Assembly (NCBI GenBank): GCA_015657535.1 | Contig: JADHZB010001753.1 | Span: forward strand, 49,506-113,505 | From: Nephromyces sp. MM_2019 | Lineage: Eukaryota; Apicomplexa; Aconoidasida; Nephromycida | Direction of reading: 5' to 3' | DNA length: 64,000 nucleotides | In this document: in pieces, positions 48,841 through 60,330 of the stretch | Numbering within the stretch: position 1 is the stretch's first letter | Layout of the letters: each line of letters begins with the position of its first letter | Translations under genes and position numbers: made by a program | Notes under the pieces: model-generated | Databases searched by the model: none | The model's input: the letters and a program-made list of their open reading frames with translations, nothing else | What the model was told of the DNA's origin: nothing

Positions 48841-49905
48841 AACTAAAAGGCACACTCCTTTTTTCTAATTTTATGGTGAAAACAGTCTGGGGAGTTGGCG
48901 CTACTGGAATTAAGAGCTGAAATATAATATAACTACAATATATCGCAACTCCTTCCTTTATACACACATACAATCTTTTGGCATTTATCGAAATAATGAA
49001 ATTTTAATCATCAATTTTATAAGAGCATCACTTTTTTCTATATACTGTGACTCTTTATTTTGCACTATAGTTTTGACTTTTTGATAAAGCATCACCTACA
49101 TCTATTGATGTTGTAAGGCGCTACCAATGAGCAGCTTGCCATAAAGGTTTGCCATTTAAAGCAGAACACTGTTTAATAAGTCTGATACCTTAGAAATTAA
49201 TTATATATTATTTTAGTATGTGTCTCTTGGTAAAATTTGTGCTCTAAAATTTTCATATCACCCTCATTTATCCGTTTTAAGGGTTAAGGGTGCCCACAAA
49301 TACTATATATCGAAAAAAAATCTACCTGCAGAAAGTAGGTCATAACAGTGGATTCATCCTCCTTTATGGGTTCTATTTCCGATAGTATCATGTGGGCTAA
49401 CATAAGGGCATACTGAAGCATCTGGCCTGAGGTACAGAGAAGCTTTTCTGTTTATGAAGGCAGGAGTAACTATCACAGTGGGCACACAAGATGCACATCG
49501 ACGTATTCAGGCTACTGTTCAATAGTAAGTAGAAACCGAAGAAAGAAAGATAGTTAACCCAAACACACAAAAGTGCATTGAACTTCTACCGCAGTGGTCA
49601 CACAACTGCTGCACGCGCAACCTCCCTCGTATGCAATTAAATAAAACCATCTTCTGCTCTTTTACGATGTTGCATTCTCATTTTTAAAAAACTAGGAATA
49701 AGATGCCTTGTGTGCATATTTCTGTGTATATTTATCGTGCAAGGACATGAAAAGCTGATGCAAGGCCTGTTGGCTGGTTAGTGAGTCCTAGGTAAGAAAA
49801 CGAACACGCACGCCTCTGCTCACCAACAAGGGTGAATATATCATAATGGGGGAAAGCATGAAGAAACGGCTTACTCATGCATAATATCAGAATTACAATG
49901 CGGGT
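48841..49905. other. Intergenic region between convergent genes
   Basis: Contains the 3' ends of the small membrane-protein gene (+) and ZMYND12 (-). No exon was seen. Confidence 0.45.
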
Positions 49906-52900
49906 TTAATAAGGCAGCATTAACGCAGGATTGAAATATTTTCTTAATTTGAGTAACGCTGAGCTTTCAGTAATGCTGCTCCCAGTACCTAGTGATTGCT
50001 TTACTCCTTGCCCGGATGGCAGCAGAAGGTCCTTCTCATAAACATGGCATACAGATATGACTTCCTTAAGTAGCACTATTTCTTGCTTCTTTAGAACTTC
50101 ACTTGCTTGCTGGGTATGATATCCACCTTCTCCTGTATGCAAGCGAAGGAAGAAGTTATGGCTGTACATGGTAATGTATTTTTAAGTATCTGCAGAACTA
50201 CAATAGCATAGACCCCCAAACTTTTATCATGTCTGGAAACTTCCAGAACGTGCGGTGCTTTTTTACTCTCTCAACTATGGGAAGCAGTAGAAATGCTCAA
50301 ATTATTGGGCTATAAGAAAAAATTTGACTAATACTCTGATTAGTTCGGAAAAAATTTAAATAAATTGATGGATTCTTCTCAAATAAAACTTGGGCAGTGT
50401 TCTCTCGCACAGTTACCCGCGATTAACAAGGATACTGAAAAAATATTTATGAGGCTGGCATGCTAATGAATATAATTTTTGTTCTTTCGCTAAAGATAGA
50501 GGGAAAATGCTATTCCTCACTTAGTAAGGTAGTTTACGCAAATCTAGAATATGCTCAGCAGAATTGCATAAGCATATTCATCCAAACTTACAGATACGGT
50601 GAGTGGTTGTATTGGACATTCTCTGCAGGGTCTCTACCACATCTCATTTAATAACTTGCTACCTTTTCTGAAAGCCATGAGCTTCGTAAAGAGTCCTTCC
50701 ACATAAGCGCAAAATGATTGAATGTACTTGGTGATCAAATCTTCAAAGAGAGGTTGCTCATCGTCATTTAGGATCAAACCCTAATAAATGCAATTGAAAC
50801 TTGAATAGGCAGGTGAAGCCGAAGTTTTAAGCCAGTGAATCAATATGAATACAGGTCTTTAAGTAAAATACACTGTATCGTCTTTGAAAGTGAAAAAATA
50901 TGGCCAATACAGATAGGGTAAAATAGTAACAACGTATGTGGTAAATGCAGATTCAAAAATACGGCTATCATGGAGCATTCAAAAAATATTCTATTACGAT
51001 TGTGTCACATTATTTAGAGTGTCTCCAGTTTCGAAAATATAATTGCTAATGACGAAATTTAAAAGAAAGGCATCTCAAGTCGGCTTTGGTTTTTTTGCCA
51101 TTAAGCATGACATGGCAAAATGATCTAATTTCAAGCGAAGCTTCACATTGTTTGGATGCTTCAAATAATTGGAAATGGCTTATTCTCTTCAGTTATAAAA
51201 GTTGTACTTTTAAAAAAATAGTAGCAATCTTCTGCTAAGCATATGCTCACTAATTTCTTGTCTCCCTCTTCGCGTCATTATAGGTATTATACATTTGCTT
51301 TGCTACCTGGTTACCTCTGCATTTTGTTCGAACCATTTATTTATACTCAAGGTTGCTCTGGCATAACATTTGAAGAGCTTTTTCGCTATACTATGTATAT
51401 AAAGAGCGCGCAGAAAGCCTTAGCTCTATCTCATTCGGCAGGCTAGAAATGTTAATTTTAAGCTTTTCTATGAGTTACCTTACAATCAGAAATTAAGATG
51501 GCTATTCCTGATACAAACTCTTTAGCTTACTGTTACAAAGAAAGTAATTTTAATTAGTTCGTTTCATGGATATAAAAAAGCACCCCCTCTATCAGAATTT
51601 TCATTGAAATATTAGAAGTATTCGACAGTGATGCATGCGATATCCAACAGGAAACTATAAATTTATCCTTATCTGGAAAAAAATTCGCTGAAATTACACT
51701 AAGATTCCTCCCGTAGAAAGCAATTCAACGCAAGAGGGCGGCATCTGTATAAAGCTACTATTCCTGAGTACTAATGCAGAGTAAAAACGTGCTAAGTATG
51801 TGAGCAGTCCTCAATTTGTTTAGAGGAAGCTACGCTTGCCACTCCCACGTGCTTGCCGCCTGTATACTATCAGCCATATTTCTCCCGATTTTTTGCTATA
51901 CGAAAGTGTAATTACTGTACGCTTATAGAATGAGTAGTGTGGCACTACCCTGCTTGCACGTATAGAAAAAAAAGTATCTGCGTCTTCGCTTGCCTGCCTA
52001 GATACTTAAGTTTCGTATGAAAGTATGAACTTCTTAGCATGTGCTTCAAGGTTTTAGTGCTGTCATTATACCTTGAAGTGCACTTGCCTAATTTGCACTT
52101 CTTTTGGTGTGTAAGGAAGACTAGCCATGTATAATATGTGCGGAGCAGCTTTTGAATTTGTTCACATTTTCATATCTTAAAAGAGTGCGACTAAGAGATA
52201 CTCAATGGAACAGCTGGATAACCTACCTTGAGGCTAATATGTAAAAAAAATTTATAGGTATATCTGCACAGTTTATTGCAGGGTTCTAGCATTACTTCAT
52301 ACTGCATAGAATATTATTTTCGAAAGTTTTTTTGATATATATACCAACCAATGGATAATATTGCAGAGCGAATCCCAGTATGTCCAGATCCCTTTTGTTA
52401 GTGTTGATGTGGAAAAAAATCTGATTTTTCAGAAAGTGCATGGATATCCTTTGAATATGACTATTGGCTATGTTTCACCATCGATATTCACGTATTTTTG
52501 CAACTTAAGACAACTTACCAAACTTATTTAACTTCAAATTCGATTAAAATGTGCCCTTTTTATATAATACCCAGTTGTACGATTATGCTACTATTGATGT
52601 TGCGCTCGTGTTGTTTATCTCGCAGGAGTCAAAATTTTGTTGCTTGGCTACTTTATTGGTGCGCTAATTCTGCCATTACGCACTGCAATAATAAATAGTG
52701 AAAATGAAAAATTGTCTCAAAGAAAAACATATATTTTGAAATTCTTTCATTTTCCACAGCTGGGTTAAAATTCTTTCCTAAAGCCTTTTTCTCCGGCGCA
52801 CTAATATAAGCTTACGGATTTAGCGCTATATCTTAGAAAGTCCTGTCGATTTCCTTGGCGAAGATAAAGCGTTGCGATATTTCTGTACAGAGTCGCATAG

Positions 52901-55900
52901 ATTTCAGGATCCTGCCTATCGTTGCTTTCTCCATGCACCTGCCAAGCAGCGGTGTGCATATTACAAATGAAGCAAAGGCACCTTGCAAGCGGTTATTTTT
53001 AAATTTGATGTTGTTAAGCTCCCATTCGCATGATTAATTCGTGCATCATGCTCTTATTAGAAAGTGTATCATAAGCAGACTGAAATCTAGAAGTCTATGG
53101 AAACGGTTTGAAATTTGTTTAGTAAGTTTTAATCTAGTTTTTAATCATGGGAATATAGTAATCCCCTGCAACAGCCGTAAAGTAAATCTGAAAGTATGCC
53201 ATCAGGGAGGAAAAAATTAGATGAAACTGTAATGACCAATAAAATTCTCAAAAACCTAAATTTTGATCGCTTACACAGGTGAAATGCATTTATAAAACAA
53301 TAGGACGTATGCTTAGCTTGTTCAATTAAAATATTTTAAAGTAATGAAGAGTATAGGGCCAACGACAGATGTACACCGTCATATAACTATTTTTATTTTG
53401 TAAAACAACGCATATCTTAAAAAAGTTGGTCATTAATTTAAGAGAAACCTCTGATTTTTTATTATTCTTCGATAAATTTTGAGAGCCTCATGATATGATT
53501 GTTTTTTTGAAGAATAAAAATGGTAATCTACAGCAGAGAGCCACACTCCGAGTAAAAAACACAAGTTCAAGTAGGTCAAAAACTTCATAGGATTGTAAGA
53601 AAATGTCATGCAAGCAAAAAGTGCACGGAAAGAGTTACAGGTAGCGCGTTAAGAAGGAATGATATATAATAAGGCGCTTCTCAAAGTTAAGCAACACCAT
53701 AAACGTGTAAAACTATTTCTCCTTATTTTAGGTGTTAAGATTACCGTGATTAGTAAGGTTTTTGCAATGTCAATTTTTCCAATGCCTGATATCAAAATAG
53801 TGGACTGTTAGCTATTTTTCAAGGTAAACAAATGTGCAGTAATTGCTTCTTTTGCTTGATTCATAGAAGATTACTTTTTTTTGCGTTCTTATTAATATTG
53901 TTTTCCCCATTGCACGATGGATGCCTAGTTGTGTGAGCAGAAGAAAGTACAGACATCATTGTATCTTTTTCGTAATATAACCTTAGATCGCTACGCAGTA
54001 AGCTTAGAGGCATGTTTCTTTATAAATGAAAGTATGGCCTCAGACAAGCGCTTTTTTTTTTGCTAAACCACAGGAAGCAAAATTACCCTACATAAATGTC
54101 CTATTTTGCTACAAACAAGTTAATTTTTCTCGAGGTCCACTGAAAGTATTAATTGAGTTTCATTGAGCATCAAAAAATGAGCGATAAACTTGAGTTCTTT
54201 AAAAGATAAAATCGTGAGTGCTACGACTTCGCCTGTTCATTTATTTGTGCATTCGTATTATAGCCGTTTGAGAAGGGTACCGGATTTTACTCTTACCATG
54301 TACATCGTTGTGAGGACACTAACTCTACTGATTTTGTATAATTCATAGCTAATGCCTTTCCCGCACGCCGTAAGTGATTCATATTGAACATGTTTCTACC
54401 TAGGAAAAAAGGTTAGAGGAGGCACAGAGTCTGCAGTGGCATTTAATTATTACAAGCTAGACTTTCTTTGCTCATGAGTCATCACCTCCCTCGAATTTGT
54501 TCCATCTAAAAAAAGCATGAGATTCATCCGTGAACATGATTCTACTTGCTTTTACCAAGTTTTCTGAGTTAACCATCGGGGCAAAAGTTTAAAGATTGAA
54601 GAAATGGCACTCGTGCCGGTTTTGTTATCATCATTAGGCATTGCACCAACTTTCAGTTATAACAGCACTTTGCCCTGCCTATAGTTATTATACGAGATAA
54701 GCTTTCTTCTGTATATCTTACTTATCGTAAGTGCTGCTTAACTTATGCTGCCACGCAAGCTATTCATTACACTCCGCTGCTCGCATTCTTGGCTAGCAAT
54801 GGAGTCCATGTTGTAATTTTCATATTTGTAACTAACTCAAGAGAATTTTCTTTCTTCATGTACTCGTACTGCATAAATTTATTTTTCCTAATGCGTAACC
54901 TTGGGAGATGTAGGTGTATCTTTTCCTATTGCTACCAAAGTGTTTCGTCTCCCAGTAATCGGTTGCTAGTTACTTTCCTACCCAGATAGGCTTCGGCTAG
55001 GAGCAGCAGGCCTTTCAGCCTGAGTCCTGGTGCTGACTTCCCGGCAATCAACTTGCAGCCGCGAAGGCTAATAGTTTTTAGCATATGCTGGGCTGCCGGA
55101 ATAGTCAAAAGGAAGCGCTTTTCTTTGATGTGACATCTTGCTGTCTCTTCGCAGACGCGCAGCACTGTTTGCTGAAGTAAAAGCATGATCCAGTTTGTTA
55201 TCATTTTTCCATGAGATATGAACAAGAGCATTGCACTTATGTCAGTTTTCTCGCAGAAGTCTACAGGAAAATGTGAGTGCTAAGCTGAAGCACTGCAGTA
55301 TATTTTCAGATTTTATGCGCATGTGATAAGTTATTAAGTTATGAAGGTCTGAACACAGTTTCAGGGAACTGTGATCACATGCCCGTATAAAGCAAGCGTT
55401 ATTTTTGCATATCGGATAGCGCTCCTCGCCTTAGCTTTAAAGTATTAATTTTGCAATGCATTGTTGGAGTATGCGTTCCTGTAGTTGCGGCTTTAGACTA
55501 CTATTTTGTCATTCTGCTGATGTACGGCTAAATCGTTGTGAAAATTTGAGAGGCTTAAAAAAGGAGTAAATTTTTGCAGCAGCTTATTGATATGCTGGAT
55601 ATATTTTGTATTTGGCTTCATGTTTTAGTCAACTTACCATTGCGGCAGTGCACTCCTTTAAGTAAGACGGAATTGCAATGGATTGAGTATCCTCGTCTCT
55701 AATAGTTTCTGGTAGGGGGTTTAGGGCCATCTGTAAGCTTACCCCGTCATAGTGTAGACGAATGCATCTCAGTTCATCGCTGATTTTACTAACTATCCCT
55801 AGCCAGTCAAGCCTGGAATGTTCCTTAGTGCTTGTAAAGATATTGCATCGGAGAGATGACATAAGATATAGAAGAATGCGATAATTGGCTGTTGTTGGAC

Positions 55901-56317
55901 CATGGTGAAATTAGATTTCACCAAGTGACAATTTAGATTAGCCAGCAAGGCAGCCATACAAGAGACTAAGCATCACTGCGTGTTATAACAAAAACATCGC
56001 ATATGAGAAAGGCTTAAAGCAGCAGTAACACAAAAGAAGAGAGCTATGTCGCCAGCGGGATCATTGAGAAGAAGCAGTCAAAAGAAGTAGACTTTCATAG
56101 AAAATGGCAGAAGCTCGTTCCTACTTCGTTCACTATTGATATACGCTAATGATAGTGTTACAGGAAACATGAAAAGGCGACAAGCCTACCAGTAATAACC
56201 TAGGCACAACTGGCACAGCCAGCTAGCTGATTTTCCGCAGACTTCACACATCTTTTTTGATGCGCTTGGGAGTGCCGCATTGTGGTGGCGCTTCAAGCTA
56301 TCCATTATCTGTGCCAT
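49906..56317 (-). CDS. ZMYND12: ZMYND12-like MYND zinc-finger/TPR ciliary protein
   Basis: Predicted exons, 5' to 3': 56317-56190, 55830-55638, 55171-54982, 54399-54297, 52981-52816, 50780-50663, 50132-49906; all junction phases agree, giving ~375 residues (human ~365). The ATG at 56317 follows an in-frame stop. Residues ~24-43 form a MYND finger split by intron 1: CEVCGKSASWLCQLCLGYYC, then HSRLDW. Helical TPR-like repeats follow: AAQHMLKTISLRGCKLIAGK, LRLKGLLLLAEAYLGG, DPEIYATLYRNIATLYLRQG and FEDLITKYIQSFCAYVEGLF. This order and spacing match ZMYND12, an axonemal protein linked to TTC29 and dynein-arm function in sperm and protists. Comparison with the family suggests about 30 residues are missing between exons 5 and 6, so one exon in 50800-52800 may be unfound. 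Last finger ligands are atypical. Confidence 0.75.
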
Positions 56318-56941
56318 AGGTGGCGTTTGGATATCCTCGGTAGGAAAGGTATGGCCCTATAGCAACATCAATGAGGTGGTGAACGCTATAATTCCCAGGA
56401 ATTGAATAACCATTAGATCGAGGTTCTTAAATTCAGCCAGCTCCTTCAATGCTCTTAAATTAGTTGGGAGTGCACGTCTCGAACTACAGCTTTCTTGCAT
56501 CTTTCAAAGTTTCATCGCTTCATGTTAATAACTTTGATAAGCATGCATTTTGAAAATTGAAACTCTTTTTGCAGTAGGGCATAAAAAAAAATGTAGGCAT
56601 CAAAACTGCATGCTGGGATTCTGTGATACTTATTCATCATGGTATACCCGAAGCAGTTGAGGCTACGTTGATAAGTTCGTGTATGAACTCAGTGGTGATC
56701 TTTAAATCATATGATGAGACCTCGGGCAATGAACCCGTCTATGTTGCGTGTCAGCAAAGTACTGTAAAGACAATGATGTGCAGGAAAAAAGACCTTCAGG
56801 ATTGTTAGCCAATTCTACTATCGCTGTGTTTTTATGCATGTCACACTTGTGTGAGTAAACTGGCATAACTACAAAGGTATGGGCTAACACATTCCTGAGC
56901 CAATTGAGCATTTAATATAATCCGTCACATTCGTTTCTCCA

Positions 56942-57270
56942 GGACCTTGCTTAGTGACGCGTCACTTTTAGCGTCCACAGCCTTTTTAAATTTGGGACTG
57001 ACTATTCTGTATATGCTATTTCACCCTTCCTACAACAATATTTTTACATGGCACTCGTCTATAGCCTCCTTCGTGATCGGTGCTGGTACCTGCAGTGCCA
57101 AGTTATGCTTTCAACCAGTCTGCGTGCGAATCCTTGTAAAAGCATTTAAATGCTTGATCTATGAATGTTTTGCAGATAAAAACTTTGCTAGAATGCCGCA
57201 ACAGTTAGAGAAACTCCGTGCACGCACCAAAAACAAATTCCGCCAGAGCCTGCAACAATGCATAGCGTGA
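56942..57270 (+). CDS. Terminal exon of an unknown membrane protein
   Basis: After a cgtttctccag acceptor a phase-2 frame runs 109 codons to TGA. It contains two hydrophobic segments (TAFLNLGLTILYMLF and IASFVIGAGTCSAKLCF), then a basic tail (MPQQLEKLRARTKNKFRQSL). This suggests a two-span membrane protein with a cytosolic basic C-terminus. An upstream frame at 56623-56808 (PEAVEATLISSCMNSVVIF) may belong to it, but no donor with matching phase was found. Confidence 0.5.
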
Positions 57271-58194
57271 AAAATAAATGAAATAAGTCCCCGCTATGAA
57301 AATTTTCCTTCTCTAAGGAGAACTGCGTTGTGCATTCTGAGAGCTACTTCCCACTCCCCCCTTGCATGTCACAAAGTAGAACCGAACTTAGTCATGGTGT
57401 CGTTCAAATTTTTTGCTAGTTTCAGTGAATATAGACGTAAACTAAAGCTGCCTACCCAAGAAATACTTAAACACCTCGATAGACGCAAATGACTTCATGC
57501 GTTTCCTGAGGAATTGTAGGAGAGATGGTCTAGGCAAGTGAACGTGGGATAAGCAGGATATCACTTCTGCAGATCTTTGACAAGTAGCTTATAGTTCCCT
57601 GGTAGGGCTTATCCTGTTTTATTGCTTGGATCTTTTTCCCCCTAGACTTCATACTTATTACAAGGTCTTGGAAGTTGAGCAGCATTAGCTATGATTGGTA
57701 CGAACATCTGCAAGCATGCGCATCAACCCCGCTCACAGCTTGTCTTGGAAACCTACTAAGCTTTTTCGAAATGGATACTATTTCATTAGTGAACTACTAG
57801 CGCAATAGCTAACTACAAAGCATTCTACAATGCTACCAAACCCACTCTCAGATGTAGCCCGATAGCACTCCGTGTAACTGCATCGGCAGGAGCAGAAGTA
57901 TATACTTAGCAGCCATACAGAACATCGAGTAAGAAGAAGATCTTCTTCTTGCCACACTCCCGAGGTTCCATGTTCGTTAAGTAGTGTACAATCGGCTACT
58001 CACCGGTTCGATACATCGGTGGGCATCTAGACATTTTTGCGTAGAACTAGCGATATTGCAGCCCGCAGGTTCCAAGGCTTTTCCAGCTTTGACTCGAGCC
58101 AGTACCAAAGCGTAAGATCGAATATAAAGACTGCAGTGGGATGAATAAAAAGGCTCTTAAACAGCCAATTTCAAGCATTTAAGTCTGCATCTAA
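57271..58194. other. Intergenic region with a perfect palindrome
   Basis: No exon was found. It is flanked by two converging gene ends (57270 plus, 58195 minus). It contains a 20-bp perfect palindrome at 57931-57950. Confidence 0.45.
57931..57950. repeat. 20-bp perfect palindrome
   Basis: aagaagaagatcttcttctt is its own reverse complement over all 20 bases, with a BglII-like agatct centre. It could form a cruciform or a long RNA stem without a loop. Confidence 0.95.
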
Positions 58195-58692
58195 CTACAG
58201 TTGTCCAAAGACGCAGGTGAACACTGCATCTTCCCCATGCTGCAACGCATGGCGAGGGTAGACGAACTTTTTTGTGCGTTAAAAAATTGTTACCTTGGTA
58301 CTTACCCCAGCAGCGAAATAACCACACTGCGGCCGAGCGACCATGTTTACCACTCCCATCGAATCTTTACGGAGGGGGTTTTGAATACTAAAAACTACCT
58401 CATGATATAAGGTTAGACTGAACCAGCGTAGATGTTCGGGCATCGAACGCAGGCTCCACAGAAAGTTTATAAAACGTAGCCTCCAGAGCAATGCGCTCAC
58501 GGCGTCGTATTAATAGTTTGCCTCTTGAGTACGCCTGCGCAATGTGATACCTACTTCGTTCAACTAAATAGAGGCACCTGGCGGCTACCTCGTAACGGAT
58601 TTATAGTTGCTATATAACAAGCTTTTCAGTTCATGACACAGTTTGTGAGCTGCACGCGAGGAGCTAAGTTCCTGCGGCAATTGCAGTGCCAT
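58195..58692 (-). CDS. Small hypothetical protein, four exons, 113 residues
   Basis: Predicted exons: 58692-58589, 58523-58424, 58398-58306, 58239-58195; phases 2, 0 and 0 agree throughout. The second intron is only 25 nt and carries GT-AG ends; the third has a strong gtaagt donor. The protein begins MALQLPQELSSSRAAHKLCH, continues with a basic helix (GKLLIRRRERIALEATFYKL), then NPLRKDSMGVVNMVARPQCG and ends HGEDAVFTCVFGQL. It has no signal peptide or membrane span. The family is not recognised. A plus-strand frame at 58201-58410 over the same bases is treated as a shadow. Confidence 0.5.
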
Positions 58693-59733
58693 ACATGACA
58701 CACCTAAGAGTGCTTGTTCCTCTAACAGGAAAAAATTAGGTAGTCATACCAAAGGTGATGACGGGAGTACACATTCACACGTCGGCAATGTGCGCATCGG
58801 ACTGACAAGTTTCGAAGAAACGTGAGATTGGCTGCAATTACACCATAATATCTGAAAACTGATTTACCAAGAGCCTGCATATTCGATATTATCGCGAAGC
58901 TTCACCCTTTCCCAAAACAATAAAAATTCCCAAACATTAAGAAATGAAATTAAACTGAAAGAATTTGCCCCCATACCAGCACAAGAAATATTGGCACCCT
59001 TCTTACATTTGCTTGTTCATCACTGGAATCAATGATGATGTTCAATTACCATAATATCTCCCCTCAGTACGGAAAAATACTGGTGCTGCAGCTCTCCCTC
59101 CGGCCATACCTTGATGATGAGGTAGGGTAACTAGGATGGTGATGCCGCAGCTATCCTTCCACCCTCTAGCCATACTCGCTCTCAGCAAAGAGCCGATAAG
59201 CTAATACCCTACATCTCCATGCACTTTGGCTGCTTACTGGCTATGGTATCGTTACACTGCTGAATTACTAGAATTCATCAGCGTAAGGTTCTTGCGTGGT
59301 AGTTCTCATGATAATCCAGATGAAGAAATGTGAGCTTTCTAAACACTTGCAATGGTAGGCTAGAAAACCAGGCATAAACGCAAAGACAAAAAAACGCGAG
59401 TTGGTGCGCGTTGAGATGTAGGGATGACTTTATGCGTGTGTTAAAATGCAGGGGTAACTGGGTATGCGTATGATCGCCCTGCTATGAACAAACAAACTTT
59501 CAAATGGATACATTTATAAAGTGACTAAAATTGAATCTAAGCAACTGCAAGGGTGCTCCTCTAGGTAAGGCACAACACGCAAGAAGCAACGGAACAAATT
59601 CTTCTGAATTGCAGCCATTCTAACGAGGATTGTATCATCTGGTAGCTAAGAAATGGAGGAGAATTTTCTTCCTAGTAAGAGGGGAAGTTATTGGTAAAAA
59701 CTTAATTCCATTAAGATGACATCGTCATGGGTA

Positions 59734-59868
59734 GCATAAATTCCTCGCGGTTGCAGTAAAACACCGTCTTCACAAAATAGAGTATATCAACTAGGGAGAT
59801 ATCTTGTTGATAAGCAGTATAAATTCCTCCCGGTCGCAGCAAAGTGCTCTTTTCATACAATAGTATAA
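59734..59868. repeat. ~52-bp direct repeat, period 83 bp
   Basis: Copy 1 (59734-59785) and copy 2 (59817-59868) share ataaattcctc, cggt-gcag and a common aatag-gtata end. They are similar throughout, with scattered substitutions. Confidence 0.75.
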
Positions 59869-60154
59869 CTTACGTTACGTTTAGACAAGTGCCTTTCACC
59901 ACTTTATTCCCACACAAAGTAGCAACGCAGTGAAAACCAGCTACTCACTCTAATTCGCACAATAAACCCTCCAGCAGAGTGAAATAATAGTCATAAAGGC
60001 TGATTTATTCATCCAATAAAAATAGGGGGAGAAAAATCGGTTTATACACGCCTTCTAGCATAAAATCGGCGATGATAATGCGCCGTTTCTTGAGTTTTAC
60101 CAAATATGAAGAAGTACCGAGAGAGATTTATTTACGTGTGTTGGCGTGTGTGAG

Positions 60155-60330
60155 TGTTTTTTTTTTTTTCGTATGTGTGTTTGTGTTTTCGCATGTGTGT
60201 TTGTGTACGTATATACACATCTACATATACATATCCATATATATGTGCATATCTATATACATATCGAACACTTTAGACATATATATGCATACACATACAT
60301 ATATACACATCTATATATACACAGATACCC
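60155..60330. repeat. TG/TA/CA low-complexity tract
   Basis: A T11 run is followed by tgtgtgtttgtgtttt-like words and then by alternating tacatatata/cacata words. The long frames across it come from the repeat. Confidence 0.85.

Noticed and set aside
58201..58410. 69-residue plus-strand ORF
   Set aside because: The minus strand carries four phase-consistent exons over the same bases, including a strong gtaagt donor.
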